Shown here: one piece after another, positions 24,521 through 37,152 of the stretch
Layout of the letters: each line of letters opens with the position of its first letter
Numbering within the stretch: the first letter of the stretch is position 1
Source of the DNA: Paracentrotus lividus
Taxonomy: Eukaryota > Echinodermata > Echinoidea > Camarodonta > Echinidae
NCBI GenBank assembly: GCA_940671915.1
Contig: CALNVZ010002100.1
Location: 5,340,148 to 5,404,147 of the forward strand
Reading direction: 5' to 3'
Length of the DNA: 64,000 bases
The notes under the pieces: generated by a model
Told to the model about the DNA's origin: nothing
Seen by the model: only the letters and a program-made list of their open reading frames with translations
The model's database searches: none
Made by a program: the position numbers and the translations under genes

Positions 24521-27500
24521 CTGTAAATCAATAAAAACAAAAAGAAAGAAAGAGAGAAAAGTTTGAGACAACTGACGTTTGTGTTACATCTCTAGATAGA
24601 TACAATTTTTTTTCCTCATTGAAATGATTCTTGCAAATGATAAATCTGTACATCATATTTATGTACAACTGCACTGCATGTATTGCCAATTATAATTTCA
24701 TTTTTCTTTCAGATACATTGTAAGAAGAAACAGTAAATATTGCCTTTTAAAAAAATGGCAACACAAAAGCCATACCACATGTTATGCTTTGAGATAAACA
24801 TATTTCATTTCACTTTCCATATGCAGACATGGAAAAAGCCAAGGCCCTTTGGCAGCTTAACGAGTTCACAGTACACGGCTGCTCTCTACTCAGCAACGAC
24901 GAGAATGACATCTGACATTTCCAAAGGTCAACCTCTAGTTTCCTGATGCTGGTCATGTGCAATGTACAAAGGATTATCAATTATGCATACGACACACAGG
25001 AACGTGTCACACACTACAACCACACACTTACGCATATGTACATGTATAATATCACAGTTGAAATATAATTCGTTGTTATATTTACAATTATAGACTTGGG
25101 TGTACATGAAGGCCTATATACTTTGTATACTATGCCAATATATGCATATTAAGGGAAATTTGCTTATTGTGCTGCAAGGGTACATAGTGTACAAGTGTAC
25201 ATGAATAGTATTTGAGTGCGAAAGAGAGAGCAAACAACTAATATTCTAATTTTGTTTTTTATTTTTTCATTTTTTGTAAATCAATATACTGTTAGGATAG
25301 CAGTTGGCGTAATACATATAACACTGAAATAATTTCTCTAGATGTAAAATTATATCCCAAAATATTAAATATACTGAGGTTTATCAAATATTTTTTTCTT
25401 CAATGTTTCATTTTGCTCCTACATTGTTTATACATAAACAAGAGTATAGACGACCAGTAAGCTCTAAAATAATCAAAATGACAACAATTCAGTAAGAAAG
25501 ACAAACATCATTCAATCTTCAAAGCAAATTTTATATCATTTCCAAGTTTGTAAAATAAATTTCTTCTAGACATGGTAAATGTTTCAAAGTCCCTGGGCAT
25601 TCTTTTGACAGAGGATGTTGCTTGGTCTGTGACCCATGAATCATGCATTCACCGTCATCTGGAACTCTTTCTCTCTGCGATTTAAAGTCTGTCACATGAC
25701 TCATTTCACATTTAAAGAGCTCCTTTCCAAAAAGTACTTCATCAATCTTTGTTACTTCTGAGGAAAAAGCATTTGTTTTCGAGATTTTCTACAAGCGTCT
25801 ATTGAAAAGTGATGTTAGAAGGGCATTTTCTAATGGTTGCTTTTAGAATTGAGGTAAACATTTTTTTTTAAACGAAAGATACATTACTTAATACCTGAAT
25901 AATGGTATGATATTTCAATAACTCAATTTTCATAAAAAGTGGATGTAGTACCTTTTGGAACTGAGCTCTTCATATACTAAAGCATTTATTCAAACTCATA
26001 TTGGCCCACTTTAATTTTCCTTTTTAGAAATCGTCTTTGACATGAACTTGAAACCACTTACTCCAAAAGTGTTACATTGTCTCAAAATTTGAAGTTCATG
26101 TACCAAGTACATGATGCAGTTTGTGTTATTATAACAATGATCTTGCATATACCTGTAATGTAATTTTTTAGAAATGTGACCTCTTTGGTACTGTGTGTAC
26201 ATTGTGTGTACATGTACATGAGACTCAATGACCTTTGTACCCTAAATTTTGATCAGAGTTTTCTTATCTCAAGGAAAGGCTAATGTATACTCTTAAATTT
26301 AACTTCTATGACCCTACAGTATTGACCCTAAATCTGATAAGATCACCTTCGCATGCATGTTTATCATTAATTTTTAACTTTGTACATGTCTTTAGAAATG
26401 TCTTGAAATATAACATCAATACCTGACTTTAACACTTTACCTTTAATCAACTTACTAGATATGTAACTCGATAATTTATTTTTGTATGGTAATACAAAAA
26501 AAATAAAAAATACTGTGATGCTGAGACTGTTTACTTGGTCACCTACAATTTCTTTTACTGTAATGATGTGCAACAAATGTAATTCAGTACAAAGGTGGAT
26601 TACATTTCTACAGTTTCTGCGCAAATTGTCAACACAATGACAAAAGCATGTTCTTACTATAAATCCCAATCATTTTCTTTGGAACAAGCAATGTTTTTCT
26701 GTGTTTTGGGGTGTGTATCCATGGTAACAAGAGGGCGTTTGACAGGGCCTGAAGTGTTGTAGATTATCAACAGGAAGCATCCACTGCAACCCTGTAAAAC
26801 CAGCGGATGTGACCCTCTAAGTTCAGGGCGGAGTTCACGTTCTACCTTCTCCAATGAACGAACGAGTTAACTCTTTAAAAGGGCAAAGTTGGCAGAGACA
26901 GTTACATGTATCTCATGGAAAATAAAACATTCCACTGGTGAAAAAAGATTGTCACTTTTAGATCCAAAAAGGGTTAAATTTATATAGTTTTGTAAGAAAA
27001 AAAAACAAACAAAAACAAAAACAAAACAGAAAAAAGAATCAATACAGACAAATATTTTGCCTTTCTTGGCAATCACTATATTGAGAGATATAATTCATAA
27101 GGGGAATAATGATTTTGTAATCAATTTTTGTTCTCTTTACCATACTTCACCATTTAAGATTAATTCTTTCTTTATGTATTAGAGAGCTAGATATTCATGA
27201 TTGCTTATGAACCAAAGATGCAAGTTAATTATGTCACTTTATTTGATTAACGCACTGTTATGTTCTATATATCATTTCAATATCTTTAAGTTTTTATTTC
27301 AATTAAATATTGGTTCATACTAGAAACTATTATTCAACTTAAAGGCCTACAGTGTATTGATGACCCTGACCCACAGCTATATTTTCAATCGCTTCCCCAA
27401 ATCGATCGAGACATTCAAACTTTTCTTTAATACCATTGATTGGGTCAAACCTTCAAAGTCAGGACTGAAAAAAATGAAAAATATGCAAAGATATACATGT

Positions 27501-28129
27501 ATACTGGTATAAAGATATTAAAAAGCTCGCTGGGTGCTACATGTATAAACTCAAGCTAAAGAACATGATTTTCAAGCCATGATGTTTTGGGGGCTCAGAG
27601 ATTTACCAGTAAGTCAGGAAACTAAAAAAGGTCATTGAAAAAATTAAAAAATTAAAAAAAATAAAATAAAAAAAGATGATAGATTAGGAAATCCCAGTTT
27701 TAACATGGTAAATAAAAAAACAAACAAAACAAAACAAAACAAGCAAAAACACCTGGAAATTTATTTTTTTTTTTAAATTAAAGCTCTTAAAAAAATATAG
27801 GGCATATGTACACATTAATGTCCCAAACCTGTTTAGAATTTGAGTCTTATAATACTTTTTTACACTATATACATTTTAACAAAATGAGATATTTAAATTT
27901 TTTTTTTATAATTTTGTCTGAAAAAAAAAAGACAAGTTGTAATAAAAAGGCAAAATAAAAACAAAAATATTGAGTTATTTTATAAACAGACACAATACAT
28001 TTCATGATCTCTGGAAAAAATAATCTAACTAGTTATGTACTGCGTACATGTACGTGTGCATTTCCTTTACTCGCGATGAGCAAAACACACTATTTAAATT
28101 GTATTAATACAGAGCCTCATCATTTATGC

Positions 28130-28340
28130 ACATTATCTTCGTCTGTGCATTTGAACTATTGACCCCTGTACCGCAGCTCATTCTGGCTGACTAGAGAGCG
28201 AAGTGCACAGGCTTCTCTGCTGTATAAAGAGCTTTTTAATATGCATGCAAATGAGCAGCTATTGAAATGTCAGCCAGCTACTGCACATAGTATATTCTAG
28301 GCCGAGATTATGGCTTAGTCTTTGCAAACAGGCTTTTGAT
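28130..28340. promoter_or_regulatory. Candidate regulatory block with TATA-like and octamer words
   Basis: Within otherwise AT-rich DNA this block has balanced composition and contains CTGTATAAAGAG (about 28219) and ATGCATGCAAATGAG (about 28240), that is, a TATAAA word and an ATGCAAAT octamer about 20 bp apart. There is no adjacent open frame. It could be an enhancer or alternative promoter inside the NR2C 5' intron; chance occurrence cannot be excluded. Confidence 0.25.
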
Positions 28341-31300
28341 GAAAATGAAGCAGCTACATGTATTAATAGTGCAGAACGTGGGATCTTTCTAAATTTTCTT
28401 ACCAGTGTAAAAGATAAGAGAGGAAAAAAAGAATGTGAGGGGTTCATTAAATCTTCTTTAGTGACTTGATGCATTACTATACAAATGGAACATTATTTAT
28501 GGTGGCCCTTAAAAAAAAAAAAATAAATTTCAAGACTTTACATTCACGTATAAGCCTACATTATGAACATTTCACTGCTTTAGAAAACACTAGATTGAAT
28601 CATATATTCAATTAATTTGAAACTAAAATGTAAGATAATTTGCCACCAAAATAATATTTTAACAATTCAAAAGACATTTAAAGCACTTCACAGTATTTTA
28701 TATGTCACATTCATATGTTACCTAACATAATATGAGAAAATTTTACATGTACACACTCTATAAAAGTGCGACAAAGTTTATTGCATCTAATGATCTTGAA
28801 TCATGACCCTTGTGGTTTGAACTGTTTCATGTACATGTACAATGTAGTTCATGTGCTTTGGCTATGTATAATAATGTACAGTTCAAGTTTCAAGTTTTAT
28901 TTGATACAGTTCGAGCAGTTTAACTGGAAAAGTGCTACAAAATAACCAGATATTATATTATTATTATAAATATCATTCTTCAGCCATTCTGATTTTAATA
29001 AACTGTAAGAAAAAAAACTTTTTTCTAATTGTTCTTTGTAATTCTCAATGACAATGTTTTGGAAAAAAAAGAAAAAAAAGAAAGAAAAAAAAAAAAAATC
29101 TAGAAATGTCATGTCAGTTAAAGATTGGAATTGTATGAACAGGAGATAATACTAAAGGTGAAATAAATGGAGGCATACTGGTTCATGCATGTGAACTAAT
29201 TTTTTTTCTTTCTGGTATAATTGGAAAAAAATATCAAAATAAAAAACAAAATAGAATTTCTCAAACAGTAATACCCCTCCCCTTTGAACATACATGTATG
29301 AATATAATTTGGAACTGCCTCACAGTAGAACTCGTTAGGCAGGGTCTGCTTGGCAGACTGCATGTTGGCGAGCAGCTGAATTTGTATAAGATTGACCTGA
29401 CCTGTATAGAGCAGTGGAAAGGGCGTAGGTCTTTGTGAAAAGCATACACAGCCTCGCACTGAGCACTGCTAATTAGAATTTGTTCATACTTAAACGAACA
29501 CAGCGAGTAGTGCCACAGAAATATAGTAGGCCCTATGTATACATACATGTACATAATGAAAAAGAGAACTTGTAAGAGAAATGGAAAATGTTCTGAACAA
29601 AAACAAATTATATATTATGTAACATACAAATTACATGACTATAATATTACTGTTACAAGAAAAGAAAAAAATTGATAAGTTATTCCAAAATATTCACCAG
29701 AATTTTTTTTTACACGTTCTGTTAATATTGATATTAGCTTCCTTCTACTGTTGTGTTATTTTTGTTACACATCAATTGTTCATTTTTGTTCAGCCCTTCC
29801 TTGCTCGACTGTTGTGTACTGTTCAATAGATCATCTCCATTTAGATCCCATAACAAGTTAATTTTAATATTTCATGACAAAGTTTTCTGCCGTAGACAAT
29901 CATTTCCCCCTTCCTTATCCATGCTCCCTCTCTCCCCCTCTCTATCTTTCCTTTGACCCTCATTTAACCTTTAACTTCTCTCTCCCTTTAAGTACCTAGT
30001 CTACAAATCTCTCTCCCCTTGTTTTGGAGGTTATTTTTGTTTAGTTTCTATTTTGCTGTTTTTTTTGTTTTTTTTTATTAATTTATTTATTTTTCAAAAT
30101 ATTTTGTGTTACTTTAAAAAAAAAATTTCTTAGACATCATTAATTTTGTCAGCAAACATACAATTTTTTTTTATTTGCATAATTTTACATGTATGTTTGC
30201 ATATCAGACAATTAAGGAGATTCTCAGGCACTAGTCACAGTACATATACAGTAGCGGACGCAGACCGACGTCATACAATGAAAGTACCGGGCCCATGCGT
30301 AAACATAATAGAGCCGCTTTTGTCCCCAGACAATTGGGCCCGAGAAATGCATTCAATTAGATTTTCTTGGATCCGCGCCTGATATACATGTAGTTTCTAT
30401 CTCATATTCTCCTTTTCTTGTGTTCAGGTAATTGTCTTTTGAGTTGAAATAAAATATAAATGAATAATTGAAACAAATATAATCTTGTCTATGGATGCTA
30501 CACTTGGCACCATCACCATATTTCAAAAAATGTATTAGCAAAACTTTCTACAGCATGAGTAGGTGTGTTTGTATGTTCTTTTCACTATTTTTGCTATATT
30601 CTTTCCCTCCTCTAGGATGAATTATACAATTTATTTTGTTTTACTGCAAATAATTTAGTTAGGGAAAGGATTGCAGACATATTTCGCTTCATATTTCAAG
30701 ATTGTCAAAGTTTATAGAAATTTGAAAACAATACTCTGAGATATGTAAAAATAAACTTGAGCTTAAAGCTAGAAGAACAAAATTTACAAATAGACAGCCA
30801 CAAGGTGACCCAGTTGATCATTAATTGACAATGACATACAAATAAACTTTGGATAGCACTAATTTAATGATTCATTATTCAATTGAAGTTGTATTATATT
30901 TTGTGGAGAGCTTGGACATTGTATAATGCTCACAATAGATTACGACAGCAAACATTCATGGAACTCTTATTTTTTTATTTTTTTTTAACAAATAAAAAGG
31001 AGAATGAACCAAAAATATTACAATCTTTTCATAAATCAAAAGAGTGTAAAAATTAATAGGCCTACGAAACATGTAACAAACAAGATAACATATGTGTATA
31101 CATGTACAATGTATTCACCCAACACTTACCTTTCCCAAATACATTTATGTTATGAAAATATTTTTCAATTTGACAAATTGACAAATTATCATCTTAAAAT
31201 GAAAGAGGTTCCTTACCCGATACTGATTTAAGGAAGTATCATAATTACAAACTTGTAATAAAACAAAAATGTAGACAGCAGTCATTTGCTAATGTTAGAC

Positions 31301-31951
31301 CATTATATGGTTGCTGATTCAAAACAAAGATTAGCAACATGGTCACATCAAAAGCTGTCTGTGTATTTGCCAGACTCCAGCCTGCTGCTGAACCACATTC
31401 AGGCTAAACCTCATGCAAGGTGTTTGTCAACTAGAACCAGTAATCGTGACAAACTAAATAGTAATTATGATGTCAACATTTCAGGGGGTGATTCATTAGC
31501 AGCTAAAATTAATCCCAACTAGGAAATCAATTTAACTAGATAAATTGGATTTTTTTTTTTTAAAGGTTGCAGGAGTATAATAATAATATAATCTTTGCCA
31601 ATTTGAGGATTAATTTGAAGTGATTCCTTTATCATTGGGAAATCTCTTCTAAGGGTTAAGGAATAATTCCACATTTTATATCCTTAACATATAATTGGGA
31701 TTGATTTTATCTCCACTCAAAGTATTGACACAAGCCGAGGTATCATATATGTGCAGTACACAATACACAAGTATCAGGATTGGTTTGATTTTAATGGATC
31801 CCTGATTTCATTAATGGGATTTTTTTTTTTTTTTGGGGGGGTGAGGGGGGCTGATTTATTTATTTTTATTTTGTTGTTGTTTAGCAGCTGAGAATTTCAG
31901 AATAAAAAAAAAAACAAACAAGATGAATCCTCGACCGCGCACGTCGAAATA

Positions 31952-32542
31952 TATGCCTCCGCCATTGCCAGCTCAGAAATACATGCCACATTGGGATAGG
32001 GCACAAGTCTGTACATGGAATTCACATTTTGACCTCTGTCACCCTTGACCTTTGACCTATTACTCAAAATCTAAACATATATCTTCTTATGGTGATACAT
32101 ACTACCTATAAGTTTGAAGCTCATATCTAAACTGGTTCTCAAGATATCGTGAAAATGAACTAATTTACAAGGAATTTCAGTTTGACCTCTGTGACCCTTG
32201 ACCTTTGACCTACATACTCCAAATCTAATCAGATCTTCTTTTTATGATGATACATACTACCCTTAAGTTTGAAGCTCATATCTCAACTGGTTCTTGAGAT
32301 ATCGCGATAACGAACTCATTTACATGGAATTTCACAATTTGACCTCTGTGACCCTTGACCTTTGACCTACATACTCCAAAATCTAATCAGATCATCTTCT
32401 TATGATGATACATACTATCCCTCAGTTTGAAGTTCATATCTCAAGCGGTTCTTGAGATATCGCGATAACGAGCAAACGGGACGTACGGACGGACAACCCG
32501 AAAACATGATGCCTCCGGCACCACTTCGGTGGCGGAGGCATA
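31952..32542. repeat. Three-unit tandem array bounded by inverted GGCGGAGGCAT
   Basis: Left boundary ATGCCTCCGCC, right boundary GGCGGAGGCAT. Between them are three units of about 155 bp sharing TTTGACCTCTGTGACCCTTG, TATGATGATACATACTACC and CTTGAGATATCGCGATAACG. Each unit carries TGACCTTTGACCT (32046, 32199 and 32356), a perfect DR1 of AGGTCA half-sites on the minus strand. The open frames at 32415-32681 are repeat by-products. The last unit runs into GGACGTACGGACGGAC as in the 5640-7085 array. Confidence 0.85.
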
Positions 32543-32783
32543 AAAAATAGGAGGGGGGGGGGTGTACGGATATTTTTAAGAATTTCAGTATTCCATTCCT
32601 CCAAAATCGATACATTATTTTTGCCAGTCTTAAATTCACAAAGTGAAGGGGGTGCCGACAAGTGTAGGTCTTGCAACACAATGAAGTCGAAATATTATTA
32701 TTAAATTATCTCTCATGCTATCTATTTCACCTTAGTTAAACAAAGCAGACATCTAAACGTCCTCTCAGTGGTGGGGGTGGATG

Positions 32784-32816
<33 letters not shown>
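32784..32816. repeat. Poly(A) tract of about 33 bases
   Basis: An uninterrupted A-run preceded by GGTGGGGGTGGATG. Comparable homopolymers or A/T-only runs occur at about 22908-22942, 33036-33061, 46939-46962 and 47034-47053. No retroelement body is recognisable upstream. Confidence 0.8.
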
Positions 32817-32820
<4 letters not shown>

Positions 32821-34372
32821 GACAAACAAATAAACAAAACAATGAAAATTGTAACACCATGAATGAGGAGGGCGCGTGTCTTTCACTTAGGTCAATAATG
32901 TTGGCATTCATTTCTTGAATCGGCAGTAGCGGCCCTCCCATCAATTTGGTCATATTTGGACAATTTTTTTTCTAAATTGCTCATATTAAACGAAGTCATA
33001 GTATCACTATTAGTGACTTTAATGTTAAGAATTATAAAAAAAAAAAAATAATAAAAAAAAAATGTCCTCGATCTCTTTGAACAATCTCACTTCGAACCCC
33101 AACCAGATTAAATGTCTGATCCTGTGTAGAGGTCATTGCTGGGTCATCAGTAATCAGTATAAAGTATTACTATACTGTACTGGGCAGCACATGGACTGTA
33201 ATAAATAAATTTTGATCTTGATTATAAATTAATGAAATATAAAATATGACAGAGATTATTTTTATAAAATAATTTTACTAAGTATAGAAATTAGGTAAAA
33301 ATTTCGATGGAATTCCACCTGGAATTTTGGCTTATTGGTTTTGAAAAGAAGATTTTTTGTTTTGTTTTTTTAACCTGCAAATTAACAATTAGAGGGTCTA
33401 CCAATAATTGGTGTTTGAATGTTCCTTTTAATATTCTAGTGGTTTTGATTTAATTTCCTTTTATGGCCGGTTAAATTTTTTTTTTTTCTTCTGTTTTTCT
33501 ATTTCGTTTAAATTTTCTTCTTTAATTTATCTTTTAAGTTTTTTTTTGTAAAGATTTTTTTTTGGGGGGTGGGAAGGGGGTTGAAAACTATTTTTAGACA
33601 TTTTGATTAGATCCAAATTTTTTTCAATTGTTTTAAACCCCGCGCCCCCCCCCAAAAAAAAAGTGGATGGTACAACTATCTCTCTATATTAAAAGTTACA
33701 AAAGGAATTCTTTCTAAACCTGCAAAATAATTGCTTGGACATAAAAAATTAAGTCTACTTTTAAATACTATTGAACCAGAGGACAATGAGTAAAATGCTT
33801 GTCTCCCAACCCTCGTCCGACTACAACTGGCACTACCACTACCAGTTTCCAACACAAAGTCACACCGCCCGCCAGAGCCACGGCACAGGGTCAGCGTGCG
33901 AGTACCGGTATCCCATACAAAGAATGGATAAGGGTGCACAAGGTCAAAGTTAAACAGGAACAAAACAAAGCCATGTTCACCTCTATATTTCACGACAGGC
34001 AGTGCGATAAGGTATCTTAAACATTTACATCAATTCAGCAAGTCATTGGCACAGGTAATATTTTTAAAACATTGTATAACCAGTGTAATTTGGAAACAAT
34101 CGCCTTATTGTACTAGCTCTTTGCAGTTTACACATCGTAATTGCGCGGCTTTGTCGAAGGAAAACCTACGACGTAATTTTTCCCATAGACGACAACACAC
34201 AGATGTCGCACAAGCCCCGTGCGCTGAAAACTAAACGGTGAGCACATATGCTTCCATAACTAATACCGATTTAACACCTTTCCCTATGAAATACAGAACC
34301 TGAAATTCGTGAATATGTTAGTTACAAATTACTCTACACGAAAATCAAGTAAAGAATCATTTCACGTACCTT

Positions 34373-34480
34373 TTGGAGGAAATTTTCTTGAAAATTGTGA
34401 AGGATGTCGACGGACTAAAGGTCAGAGTTCGTGACCCGCACTAGCTGGATCTCCTTTGCAAATGCCTGATTGGCGCGCAC
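34373..34480 (-). promoter_or_regulatory. Candidate NR2C 5' UTR exon and core promoter
   Basis: On the minus strand TTCCTCCAAAAG is followed by GTACGTGAAA, a good donor at 34372-34371. Upstream lie GCGCGCCAATCAGG (a CCAAT box on the transcript strand, about 34466-34479) and ATTTGCAAAGGAG. CpG is commoner here than in flanking DNA. Together these suggest the non-coding first exon and promoter of NR2C. No transcript evidence is available and the TSS is not fixed. Confidence 0.35.
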
Positions 34481-34495
34481 TGATGTATGGATCCT

Positions 34496-35870
34496 GGCTA
34501 ACTCGGCCCACTGGCTAACTCGGCCCAGTCCGAAAAAGTGGGCCGAGTTAGCCAGGAGGTATTGAATCGATCGTAAATACTTACTTGTGTTGAGCATGGA
34601 TATATTTCACAGTTTTTATCATCAATTTGATATGGAGTGTTGAGATATATGAACTAGCAAGCTGCTAGCTCACATTTTAAAAGTAAAACCGCCCAAAAAG
34701 TGAAATTTTAGGTCTGTAAATACGCACGCCATTCTGCCCGTGTTTTTACCGTCTCGTCCCATTTTGTTTGGGATCACCGCCGCCGTGCGGCTGGCGCAGT
34801 GAACAGCGGGTGAACGCCTATCTGTAGCTTCGGCTGTCTGCACTCGCAGAAGTTGAGAACGGGACATTAAACTCTCTTCTTTCTTCTTCCGTTATTTTTT
34901 GGCAAGCAGTCAGATTATGATTATTTTTGCACTGCTCATTGTTCTTTTGTAAATTATTTTCTGCTCTTTTCTTTCCTCTAGCTTTTTTTTCTTCTTTTGT
35001 TAGCTTTATCTCTAATTGTCAACTTGTCTTCAGTTTTTTCCCTCTCTTTTTTTCCTCCATAATTTTTTTCTTCTTCTTCTTCTCTTTTTTTTTCTCTCTC
35101 TCTCTCTCTCTCTATATTAGCAATAGAGAGAAAGTGAGAGTGAGAGACGGGGTGAGAGATGATTAGTTATATAATTTCATTGCAAATCAATACAAACACA
35201 AGTCTACAATATGATCAGGGAGATCTGCATAATTATATTAAATCTCTTTTCTTGTATGTAGCCTATACACGTCTCAATCGAGGAGAGAGAGAGAGAGAGA
35301 CAGAAAAAAGAGAAGAACAAAAAAAAAAAAATATGGAGGAAAAAAAGAAAAAAAGAAAGTTGACAAGAGATAAAGATAACAAAGAAGTAAAAAGCTAGAG
35401 GAAAGAAAAGAGCAGAAAAGAAAATAGAAAAATAACAACGGAAGAAGAAGTGTTAAATGTTCTCAACTTCTGCGAGTGCAGACCACAGAAATATTTCTGT
35501 GGTGCAGACAGCCGAAGCTAAGTTACACCATGGACCTAATTTACACAGATAGGCGTCTCACCCCTGTTCACTGCCGCCAGCCCGCACGGCGGCGGTGATC
35601 CCAACAAAATGGGACGAGACGGTAAAAACACGGGCAGAATGGCGTGCGTATTTACAGACTAAAATTTCACTTTTTGGGCGGTTTTACTTTTAAAAATGTG
35701 AGCTAGCAGCTTGCTAGTTCATATATCTCAACACTCCATATCAAATTGATGATAAAAACTGTGAAATATATCCATGCTCAACACAAGTAGTATTTACGAT
35801 CGATTCATACCTCCTGGCTAACTCGGCCCACTTTTTCGGACTGGGCCGAGTTAGCCAGTGGGCCGAGTTA
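34496..35870. repeat. 1.37-kb inverted repeat between NR2C and EOGT
   Basis: The left arm (34496-about 35114) and right arm (about 35282-35870) are inverted copies over more than 550 bp, with a loop of about 165 bp. Matching landmarks are CTGGCTAACTCGGCCCA at the outer ends, GCTAGCAGCTTGCTAG-like text, AAAACCGCCCAAAAAGTG, TTGGGATCACCGCCGCCG, ACTTCTGCGAGTGCAGAC, and inner TC/GA microsatellites. The right arm has a short insertion (ACCACAGAAATATTTCTGTG) that is itself palindromic. The plus and minus open frames across it are not genes. A foldback transposon is the simplest explanation. Confidence 0.85.
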
Positions 35871-37121
35871 CCCGATGTAATAGCGTGCGCTTTATCATTA
35901 GCATCTGATTGGCGTGTATATTTGGCCTGCAGTGCGTATTTGGTCTGTATTCTCAGGCACTTTTTGAAACTTTTAACTAAACTTTTAATTCACCCTACTT
36001 TTTTTATCTATATTTTGTTTAAATGTAGAACTCCTATCTCTTTCCTGACTTAGCCTGAAGTTGTGTCTTTGTTGCCTATAATAATCCATGCCGGTTCGTA
36101 CGGTGCCATAAAATCGCGACACGTGTGAATAGGGTAATGAATTTTGGACTACCAAAACTTTGTGCACCCCTCGCCAGCTCTTCACCTTCACTCTGGTCGC
36201 CGGTATTCTTGATATTTACAACAGAGACACAACTGGTGGATTGATATCAGTATTAGGGTAATAGTTTTGATAGTTTATAGTATTAGAAAACAAATAATGA
36301 GACTTGATAATTTGGTATATTTCGAAATTAATACATGTACTCGATTCACCGATGTCGTATAAACCCACCGAATGTTTTAAGTGGGCGGGGTCGTGGTAGC
36401 AAAGACTCTACCGCAAGGAGTGTTGACCGAGCCCATAGGCTCATAGACCATGGGGATATGCTCTACCTGCATTGTATTTATGCATGCTGGTGGATGTTTG
36501 GCCAAAACGTTTTTGTTCAGAAATTTATGGAGATTGTAATTTATCTTTACTGGTGTCGCCTACATTTTGGGGTTTCATTAATGATGATGCTGGAGACCAA
36601 TAATATTAAATCTTATTGAATCCTGAAAAGAAATATATTATTTCAAATTTTTGATGGGTTTATATCAGCTGAACTGTCTATATTTACATGGTTTGTTAAG
36701 TTAAAGCCCATGTAATTTTGTATCATATACCAAATTAAAACTTATATCATTAAATTGGGAGTTGCTCTTATCTATAATTGTGTTTCAAAGAGCTACCGGG
36801 TAGATTCAATGTTATCATTGCTGAATTAAGAGCTACAATGTAGCTATGCTAGCTAAGCTATGGCTTGAAAGTGCTGTGTTGTTAATTAATAGCCAGTACA
36901 CACAATTTTAAGAAACTATTGTATTTCCAAAGTTAATGAATAAAGTAAAATCAATCAGAATACCTAGTATGTATGTGATATATTGATCTCTGAGAATCGC
37001 AAACCTTGATATATGTTTGTATTTTACTTCATAAACAAACATGATGTGCATGTGTGTTCCATATGTTTCAATTCATTTAAATTCATTGCTGTTGAGCTTT
37101 TATTTCATTTTCTTTTTACAG
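35871..37121. other. EOGT upstream region and probable 5' UTR intron
   Basis: No coding exon is visible. A GC-box (GGGCGGGG at 36382-36389) lies in CpG-containing DNA around 36340-36450, a plausible promoter for the plus-strand EOGT gene. The text TTCATTTTCTTTTTACAG ending at 37121 is a strong acceptor just 5' of the EOGT start codon. The first, non-coding EOGT exon should therefore lie in this interval, but its donor cannot be chosen. Confidence 0.4.
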
Positions 37122-37152
37122 TTAGATCAGCAGGTGTCGTAGAAAAGAAAAT

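Larger units (their letters stand above)
24521..34372. other. Long 5' intron or upstream region of NR2C, no coding exon
   Basis: Nothing here codes convincingly. It is AT-rich, with A/T homopolymers and TACATGTA words. Blocks with more balanced composition stand out at about 26700-26860, 28130-28340, 29270-29530, 30240-30380 and 33780-33990; any of these could be a 5' UTR exon, a conserved non-coding element or a repeat remnant. I infer that it is mostly the first intron of NR2C because the start-codon exon has an acceptor and a good donor exists at about 34372. Confidence 0.5.

Noticed and set aside
33676..34020. Overlapping frames in the GC-rich block on both strands
   Set aside because: No similarity recognised, no clear splice borders, and frames overlap in conflicting directions.
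34927..35398. Plus-strand frames over the palindrome loop
   Set aside because: Composed of TC/GA microsatellite and T-runs within the inverted repeat.
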